From Enterocloster bolteae (GTDB lineage Bacteria > Bacillota_A > Clostridia > Lachnospirales > Lachnospiraceae), in NCBI GenBank assembly GCA_021769025.1, contig JAETTS010000140.1:1-6585 (forward strand): a DNA stretch of 6,585 nucleotides, given 5' to 3'. The notes under the pieces were generated by a model that was not told where the DNA came from, did not search any database, and worked only from the letters and a program-made list of their open reading frames with translations. A program made the position numbers and the translations under genes. Shown here piece after piece: positions 1 through 4,683 of the stretch. Within the stretch, counting starts at the first letter, position 1; every line of letters begins with the position of its first letter.

Positions 1-1216
1 GGATAGCAGGAAGAGGTAATTCCGCTCCCATCAAGACCATGGTCTCCAGGCGGGCCAGCATATCTTTCGGGCTGTTGCCATGTCCGGAGGAAAGGCCGCC
101 GTCATGACCGGTATTGTAACTGTTTAGCAACTCCAGAGCCTCTTTTCCCCTTACTTCTCCTACAATGATGCGGTTGGGATTCATTCTCAAAGATGCCCTG
201 ATCAAATCTCCGATCCCTATGGCCCCCTCTCCCTGGGAATTGGGTGCCCTCGTCTCCAGGCGGACTAAATTTTTTACATGCTGAATCTGAAGCTCCGCCG
301 AATCTTCAATAGTAATCACCCGCTCATCCTCAGGGATAAACGCAGACAATGCATTCAAAAATGTGGTCTTCCCTGAGTTCGTTCCTCCGCTGATGAAAAT
401 GTTATACCCGGCCCGCACGGTTTTTCCAAGGAATTGGGATGCTTCCCGGCTGATGGTTCCAAAATTTACCAGCATATCCATGGTAATGGTTTGTGGAAAT
501 TTGCGAATGGTCATGATAGGGCCGTCCAGGGAAATCGGTGGCAGTACCACATGGACACGGGAGCCATCCTCCAGTCTGGCATCTGCAATGGGCGTGGCCA
601 CATTTACAATCCGATTTACCCTGCTAACTACCTGCTGAATCATGTCTTCCAGCTGTTCTCCAGACTCAAACTCGTAATCCCAGGAATGCATCATCCCTTT
701 CTCTTCCACAAAAATATGGTCTTTCCCGTTTATCATCACCTCCGTAATATCTGGATTGTCCATAAGCTGCTGAAGAATGTCCAATTTTCGAAAAGAATTA
801 AACAGATTGTTTCGCAGCATCAGGCGCTCTGCCAATGGGAGATATTCCCGTTCTCCCATATCCAAAATGTGGCGGTCTATCCTTTCCTTAAGCTGGTCGT
901 CTTCCACTTGCTGCAGTTGGTTAATTTCTGTCCGGATCGCCTCCCGAAGCTGTCTCTGCCTTACTTTCCTCTGCTCCTTGTTCTGCTGGTTCTTCCCCAT
1001 ATCCCCTTGTTGTCTCATCGCCCAATTCTCTGCCTTTAACCTGCCCTCCTGCCTCTCTGCCTGTCTCCTCTCTGCCTGCTTCCTCTCTGCCTGCTTCCCC
1101 GCCCCCTGATTCTCCTCATTCAGCCCGTCTCCCGTCTTTTCATCCCACTGCCTGTTCTCTAACGGTTCCTCCCTCTGGCCTCCCTCTGGTTTTCGCCGTA
1201 CCATCCTTCCTGTCAT
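1..1216 (-). CDS. cpaF: CpaF/TadA-family pilus secretion ATPase (C-terminus cut by window edge)
   Basis: Cytoplasmic hexameric ATPase of the PulE/VirB11 (type II/IV secretion) superfamily that powers assembly of Tad/Flp pili. I read 405 residues from ATG 1216-1214; the frame is still open at base 1, and family lengths suggest some tens of C-terminal residues are missing. Visible order: a charged, Gln/Glu/Arg/Lys-rich extension at about 1-110, including three KQAER-like repeats at 41-55; an N-terminal CpaF domain at about 110-250 (NPDITEVMINGKDHIFVEE, then ATPIADARLEDGSRVHVVLP); Walker A GGTNSGKTT at 277-285; an Asp box with ITIEDSAELQ at 301-310; Walker B RIIVGEVRG at 349-357; and a His box with H371 and H379 followed by RLETMVLMGAE. 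The start ATG overlaps the TGA of the upstream tadZ gene (ATGA), which indicates translational coupling, with AGGGGG upstream as a weak ribosome site. The His box reads GHDGGLSSGHGNSP, a slight variant of the form I know, with the histidines kept. Identification is firm; the exact Tad substrate is inferred. Confidence 0.95.
   Translation of the reverse strand, partial: MTGRMVRRKPEGGQREEPLENRQWDEKTGDGLNEENQGAGKQAERKQAERRQAERQEGRLKAENWAMRQQGDMGKNQQNKEQRKVRQRQLREAIRTEINQLQQVEDDQLKERIDRHILDMGEREYLPLAERLMLRNNLFNSFRKLDILQQLMDNPDITEVMINGKDHIFVEEKGMMHSWDYEFESGEQLEDMIQQVVSRVNRIVNVATPIADARLEDGSRVHVVLPPISLDGPIMTIRKFPQTITMDMLVNFGTISREASQFLGKTVRAGYNIFISGGTNSGKTTFLNALSAFIPEDERVITIEDSAELQIQHVKNLVRLETRAPNSQGEGAIGIGDLIRASLRMNPNRIIVGEVRGKEALELLNSYNTGHDGGLSSGHGNSPKDMLARLETMVLMGAELPLPAI
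1054..1098 (-). repeat. Three tandem 15-bp repeats inside cpaF
   Basis: On the plus strand the unit is TCTCTGCCTGCTTCC, present as three head-to-tail copies at 1054-1068, 1069-1083 and 1084-1098. The last two are identical and the first differs by a two-base swap. On the coding strand they give KQAER-KQAER-RQAER, residues 41-55 of the CpaF extension. The unit is a multiple of three, so gain or loss of a copy would keep the frame. The surrounding 1030-1200 region is strongly pyrimidine-rich on the plus strand. Confidence 0.9.
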
Positions 1217-2217
1217 TTCCACGGTGCCCCCTTCAGAAGCTGTCTTACATAGTCTCCCAGTTCACCCCACAAAAGCTGTTCCGCATAGGTATCTCGCCTT
1301 CCAAAACTACTGTGATACGGCAATTTTACCCGCCTTATTTTCTCCCGCATAGGCTGATGGCCTGTAATATCCAAATATTCTTCAAACTCCTCTAATTTTG
1401 ATGACGAAACTCCGTCCTCTTTTACCGGCATATAGATCACATCACATCCCTCCAGCACAGGAAGAAGATTCCTTCCCGGCCTTCCCACATCCACGATGAT
1501 ATAGCGATATCCCATTTCCGCCGCCAGTTTTTCCACCAGAATACCAGCTTCCTCCCCTGTAAGCTGCTCTAAGTCTTCCGGGTAGCGGACCGGCGGAAGA
1601 TAATCCATCTCCTTCCATGTATAGGCCAGGCTTCGCAAACGCATAATATCCAGATTTCCTTGCCGGAAAAAATAAAGCACATCTGAAAAATCACTTTTAC
1701 ACTGTCCGTCAATAAACTTTGAAAATCCGGAGAACTCTTCAAGCCCTACATAGAGAACCGTTCCCTCTTTCACCAGCTGTTGTCCCAGCGTCAGTGCCAG
1801 GGAGGTCTTTAAACATCTGCCAATGGGGGAATACACACCTAATACCCTGCTCCTTTTACCAGTCATCACAAGGGGATTCTCCACAGGCTGCTCGCAATAG
1901 CAGGCCATCACTTCCCGAATGACACTGTCCGCCGCCTGATATTTGTAGACGCTGGGATAGCTGTCCTGAGCGCTTACCACCTCGCCTTCCGCCAATGTCA
2001 CTACAGAGCCGGCTTTGATTTCCTCAACCTGTTCTTTCGGCACAGAATCACTGACCAACAAAATTTCTACCGAATTGTGGTTTACAAATTCTTTAAGCTT
2101 CTCCAGCGTCGTAAATGGGATTACCTCAAACGGAACCTTCTCCTTCTGGTTTACCACATCTGCAAATCTTTGGGCATACACTGGATCTACATCGTAAACC
2201 GCTATAACTTTTTCCAT
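1213..2217 (-). CDS. tadZ: TadZ/CpaE-like atypical MinD/ParA-family pilus localisation protein
   Basis: A 334-residue protein. In known Tad systems TadZ/CpaE is a polar or membrane-site hub that recruits the pilus machinery, and it joins a receiver-like N-domain to a MinD/ParA-like ATPase fold. Here residues 1-110 look like the receiver-like part (VIAVYDVDPVYAQRFADVV, then VEILLVSDSVP). Residues 123-330 look like the MinD-like part. The P-loop position is degenerate: SPIGRCLKTSLAL at 130-142 in place of KGGxGKT. The signature N-terminal lysine is absent, but K137-T138 remain. The A' motif position reads LYVGLEEFSGF, without the usual DxD. The Walker B-like strand is YIIVDVGRPG at 239-248. The C-terminus has EQLLWGELGDYVRQLL, a segment I associate with Clostridia TadZ-like proteins. 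ATG 2217 is preceded by AAGGAG (2229-2224) at 6 bases. It lies 39 bases after the peptidase gene and overlaps cpaF by 4 bases, so it sits in a Tad operon. ATP binding or hydrolysis is uncertain. Confidence 0.82.
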   Translation of the reverse strand: MEKVIAVYDVDPVYAQRFADVVNQKEKVPFEVIPFTTLEKLKEFVNHNSVEILLVSDSVPKEQVEEIKAGSVVTLAEGEVVSAQDSYPSVYKYQAADSVIREVMACYCEQPVENPLVMTGKRSRVLGVYSPIGRCLKTSLALTLGQQLVKEGTVLYVGLEEFSGFSKFIDGQCKSDFSDVLYFFRQGNLDIMRLRSLAYTWKEMDYLPPVRYPEDLEQLTGEEAGILVEKLAAEMGYRYIIVDVGRPGRNLLPVLEGCDVIYMPVKEDGVSSSKLEEFEEYLDITGHQPMREKIRRVKLPYHSSFGRRDTYAEQLLWGELGDYVRQLLKGAPWK

Positions 2218-2256
2218 ATCCCTCTCCTTTCTATAAATAGTTACATCTTTTGCCCT

Positions 2257-2793
2257 TTAAATCATCATGATCATATACCACAGATATCCCAGAAACAGGC
2301 ATAAGGTAAACGGAATCACAGCCTGGTTTCCATCCCGGCCTGCTACATAATACGGCACAATCTCTTTTGTCAGGAACAACCGCCTGATATAGGCTGTCAG
2401 AACATTCAGACGCTTTAACAAGCTTCTATGTATCAGCATTTTTACTAGGGCCAGAACTGCCCCGATCAAAAATCCCCACAGTATAACCTTGATCCCTGCG
2501 GGAAATCCCAGGCATCCGGTTATCACTGCCATCATCTTGATATCCCCTGCCCCCATGACCCGAAACAAAAACAGAGGAAACATCACACCGGTCACCGCCG
2601 CCAACCTGGTTCCATACTTCAGAACAGATGCAAGTTCCTGTCCTTCCTTTGCCGTCAGTACACAAAGCCCCAGACCGCACAGCAAGGCGCATAGCACCCA
2701 CCAGTTGGGAACCCGCTGTTCCTTTACGTCATAAAAGGCTCCTCCAAACAAAATCACCAGCACAATCCACATATCTGCAAAAACAAAAATCAC
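2257..2793 (-). CDS. tadV: Prepilin peptidase, A24 family (TadV/CpaA type)
   Basis: Membrane aspartyl protease that removes the leader from Flp-type pilins. Counting from GTG 2793 it has 178 residues, most of them in hydrophobic segments. Both catalytic aspartates of the A24 family are visible: D22 in AFYDVKEQRVPNWW near the first membrane segment, and D84 in the family's GxGD motif (VMGAGDIKMMA). There is no N-methyltransferase domain, as expected for the short TadV/CpaA class rather than the long PilD class. It is the first gene of the minus-strand Tad operon, 39 bases ahead of tadZ. The start is uncertain. The open frame begins at TTG 2838, directly after an in-frame TAA. GTG 2793 has GAGGGG about 6 bases upstream. 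ATG 2772 lies 20 bases after a perfect AAGGAGGTGA, which is too far for normal use. I chose GTG as a compromise; all three keep both aspartates. Confidence 0.88.
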   Translation of the reverse strand: MIFVFADMWIVLVILFGGAFYDVKEQRVPNWWVLCALLCGLGLCVLTAKEGQELASVLKYGTRLAAVTGVMFPLFLFRVMGAGDIKMMAVITGCLGFPAGIKVILWGFLIGAVLALVKMLIHRSLLKRLNVLTAYIRRLFLTKEIVPYYVAGRDGNQAVIPFTLCLFLGYLWYMIMMI

Positions 2794-2799
2794 CTCCTT
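2790..2799 (-). promoter_or_regulatory. Perfect Shine-Dalgarno-like sequence AAGGAGGTGA near the tadV start
   Basis: AAGGAGGTGA matches the complement of the 16S rRNA 3' end over ten bases. Its position conflicts with the candidate starts: GTG 2793 lies within it and ATG 2772 is 20 bases away. It either marks an unusual start arrangement for the prepilin peptidase or is a chance match. Confidence 0.5.
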
Positions 2800-2857
2800 C
2801 CCCTCAAAGCCTAATCCACATACATAAAAACGCTCCAATTAACATCTCATGGAAATA

Positions 2858-2872
2858 TGTCCGAACTGGACA
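2858..2872. repeat. Inverted repeat TGTCC-N5-GGACA in the tad leader
   Basis: A perfect 5-bp inverted repeat with a 5-base centre, about 40-55 bases downstream of the predicted tad transcription start and ahead of all tadV start candidates. It could be a small operator or a weak RNA hairpin. The arms are short, so chance is possible. Confidence 0.35.
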
Positions 2873-2919
2873 AACAATAAAATTTAGCACTTAGAATGAT
2901 GCGTGCTGACTATGACTCT

Positions 2920-2948
2920 ATTATGCACACAATCTTACGAAATGTCAA
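2920..2948 (-). promoter_or_regulatory. Sigma-A promoter for the tad operon
   Basis: On the minus strand a perfect -35 TTGACA (2948-2943) is followed by a 17-base spacer and CATAAT (2925-2920) as the -10, one mismatch from consensus. The start of transcription would fall near 2913, leaving a leader of roughly 75-140 bases before tadV depending on which start is used. It drives tadV-tadZ-cpaF, and no other promoter is obvious inside that set. Confidence 0.75.
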
Positions 2949-2974
2949 GTATTATTTTTAAGCCAACATATTCG

Positions 2975-3003
2975 TTGACCACAAAGCCTGGAAATGGTAA
3001 AAT
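2975..3003 (+). promoter_or_regulatory. Sigma-A promoter for the DUF2508-amylase-glgB transcript
   Basis: A -35 TTGACC (2975-2980), a 17-base spacer and -10 TAAAAT (2998-3003), with TG one base before the -10 (TGGTAAAAT) as an extended -10 element. Transcription would start near 3010, giving a leader of about 70 bases before the small gene at 3079. Its -35 lies 26 bases from the -35 of the opposite tad promoter. The interval 2839-3078 holds no other supported gene. Confidence 0.75.
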
Positions 3004-3035
3004 ATATGTGGTTTCATGTATATTCTCACTCTTTT

Positions 3036-3064
3036 CCAGAAATACTGTATTTATCAAATTCTGG
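3036..3064 (+). repeat. Nested inverted repeats in the leader of the plus-strand transcript
   Basis: Two overlapping dyads. The inner one is AAATAC-T-GTATTT (3040-3052), a perfect 6+1+6 palindrome. The outer one pairs CCAGAA (3036-3041) with TTCTGG (3059-3064). The outer right arm overlaps the first two bases of GGGAG (3063-3067), the likely ribosome site for ATG 3079. The two stems share bases 3040-3041, so in RNA they compete. This could be an operator just downstream of the promoter or a weak translational control structure; neither is proven. Confidence 0.4.
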
Positions 3065-3078
3065 GAGATGATATCACG

Positions 3079-3312
3079 ATGAAACGAAGAAAAGACAAAA
3101 AAAGAACGTTGACCTTCTATCTGGAACGTCAGAAACTTCAGCAGGAGATTGAAAAGACCCGCCACAGCATTGACTCCGCAAGGAATCATTTTGAACAGGT
3201 AGTTGATCCCACTTTAATCGACTGCTACATCTACGAGCTGAACGCAGCCCAGCTGCGGTATCAGTTCCTGCTCCGCAGGTTTAAAAACCTGGAGATGGAG
3301 CTTTCATCATAA
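3079..3312 (+). CDS. DUF2508-family (YaaL-like) small protein
   Basis: A 77-residue soluble protein of unknown function. It has a very basic start (MKRRKDKKRT) followed by what looks like a two-helix coiled-coil body: an amphipathic helix at about 14-40, a VDPTLIDCYIYELNAAQ turn-and-helix at about 41-57, and RYQFLLRRFKNLEMEL at the end. The DP...ID.YIYEL.AAQ.RY.FLLR pattern is what I recall for DUF2508, which includes Bacillus YaaL. There is no signal peptide, membrane segment or catalytic motif. ATG 3079 has GGGAG (3063-3067) at 11 bases. An in-frame ATG at 3016 would add 21 residues but has no ribosome site and lies almost at the predicted transcription start, so I rejected it. The gene is first in the plus-strand transcript, 41 bases before the amylase. 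YaaL in Bacillus sits beside recR, so this context differs and gives no functional clue. Confidence 0.8.
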   Translation: MKRRKDKKRTLTFYLERQKLQQEIEKTRHSIDSARNHFEQVVDPTLIDCYIYELNAAQLRYQFLLRRFKNLEMELSS

Positions 3313-3353
3313 GAATGGCATCATAATTTTATGTAATTTGGAGGATTGGTGTT

Positions 3354-4679
3354 ATGGGCAGTACATGGTATGAGAAGGCAGTATTTTATCACATTTATCC
3401 CCTTGGGCTGTTAGGTGCGCCGAAGCAGAACAGAGAGGGCGCGGTTTTTGATGGCATGAGTGAACTGGAGTGCTGGATTCCCCATATGAAAGCGTTGGGA
3501 TGCACTGGTTTGTATATCGGTCCGTTATTTGAATCCTCTTCCCACGGGTATGACACAAAGGATTACAAGCTGGTGGACCGCCGCCTTGGGGACAATCAAG
3601 GATTCCGCCGTTTTGTCTCCCTCTGCCACGATGCAGGAATCCGTGTGGTGGTGGACGGCGTGTTCAACCATACCGGGCGTGAATTTTTTGCCTTTCAGGA
3701 TATAAGGGAGCGCCGGGAAGCTTCTCTTTACAAAGACTGGTACCGGGGCGTGAACTTTGGCTGGGGAGATCCCTTTGGTTATGATGCATGGCAGGGACAT
3801 GCCGAGCTTCCCTGCCTGAATCTTCAAAATCCTCAGGTAAAGGAATATTTATTCGATGTGATCCGATTCTGGATCGATGAATTCGATATTGACGGAATCC
3901 GGCTGGATTGTGCCAATGTCCTGGATTTTGGTTTCATGAAAGAGTTGCGCAGCCAGACTGCCTCCATGAAGGAAGAATTCTGGCTGATGGGCGAGGTGAT
4001 TCACGGAGAATATGCCCGCTGGGTCAATCCGGAGATGCTTCACTCTGTCACTAACTATGAACTGCACAAAGGCCTGTATTCTGGTCACAATGACCACAAT
4101 TAATTTGAGATTGCACATACCATACGGAGGCTGGAGCAGGTAGGCTATCAGCTGTATACATTTGTGGACAATCATGATGAAGACCGGCTGGCCAGCAAGG
4201 TCAACAACAGAGACCATCTGTACTCTGTCTATACCCTTTTATTCACGCTTCCTGGCATCCCTTCCATCTACTACGGCAGTGAATGGGGAATCGAAGGAAA
4301 ACGAACCCGGGACAGCGACCAGGTTCTGCGCCCTCAGATCTCCATCTCTGAGGAAGCAACCTATCACACGGATCTGACCGACTACATTGCCAAACTGGGA
4401 CTCATTCATAAAGACAAAGAGGAACTTCAAGGGGGACGTTACAAAGAAATGCTTCTGACTACAAGTCAGTATGCATTTGCCCTGTTTGCAGATCAATCGG
4501 TTCTCTTAAAAGCAGTCAATAATGACGAGGCACCGGCTGTCATGAATATCCCGGTTCCCATTCATGCCTCCTCTGCGGAGAATCTGCTGGATCACACAAC
4601 CCTTCCCATCAACAATGGGCAGGTTACAGTTACAATCACAGGCGGCCGGGGGGCTGTCCTGAAAATCAGGGAGGAATAA
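3354..4679 (+). pseudogene. GH13 alpha-amylase-family enzyme interrupted by an in-frame TAA
   Basis: Reading through one stop gives about 441 residues of a cytoplasmic GH13 glucan hydrolase or transferase without signal peptide. All four GH13 conserved regions are visible: DGVFNHTG (D101, H106), GIRLDCAN with nucleophile D185, LMGEVIHGEY with acid/base E214, and FVDNHDEDRL with D275. A short beta domain follows from about residue 360. ATG 3354 has GGAGG (3340-3344) at 9 bases. The frame is broken by TAA at 4101-4103, between GHNDHN and FEIAHTIRRL, with no frame change. A tyrosine codon there (TAT or TAC) needs only one base change. The 249-residue product would lose the region IV aspartate and the end of the barrel, so it should be inactive. 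No convincing restart with a ribosome site follows. TAA ends other genes here, so recoding is unlikely. The second half runs cleanly to TAA 4677-4679, 4 bases before glgB, suggesting a recent lesion or a sequencing error. Substrate is inferred to be glycogen or maltodextrin. Confidence 0.85.
4668..4674 (+). promoter_or_regulatory. Ribosome binding site of glgB inside the end of the amylase gene
   Basis: AGGGAGG lies 9 bases before ATG 4684 and within the last codons of the amylase reading frame, whose stop is 4 bases from the glgB start. Such an arrangement normally couples translation of the two genes. Because the amylase frame is interrupted at 4101, ribosomes would not normally arrive from upstream, so glgB must rely on this site alone. 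Confidence 0.75.
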
Positions 4680-4683
4680 ACTT

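Noticed and set aside
434..1039. 201-codon plus-strand open frame opposite cpaF
   Set aside because: It is antisense to a clear CpaF core with Walker A and B motifs, its translation has no family character, and it is a frame shadow.
2804..2845. 13-codon leader peptide on the minus strand ending just before the tadV ribosome site
   Set aside because: Its ATG has no ribosome site, there is no run of a regulatory amino acid and no attenuator, and it is short enough to be chance.
3016..3078. N-terminal extension of the DUF2508 protein to ATG 3016
   Set aside because: It lacks a ribosome site, sits almost on the predicted transcription start and would translate through the leader dyads; ATG 3079 is better placed.
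3313..3353. Possible terminator between the DUF2508 gene and the amylase
   Set aside because: No GC stem followed by a T run; it is a short AT-rich spacer with the amylase ribosome site.
4101..4103. Stop-codon reassignment or programmed read-through of TAA
   Set aside because: TAA ends the DUF2508 gene and the amylase frame itself in this same window, and no read-through signal is visible. Simple mutation or base error is more economical.
4164..4679. Second half of the amylase as a separate gene starting at GTG 4164
   Set aside because: There is no ribosome site, and the start would fall inside the region IV motif FVDNHD. The product would lack most of the barrel, so it is the tail of the broken gene.
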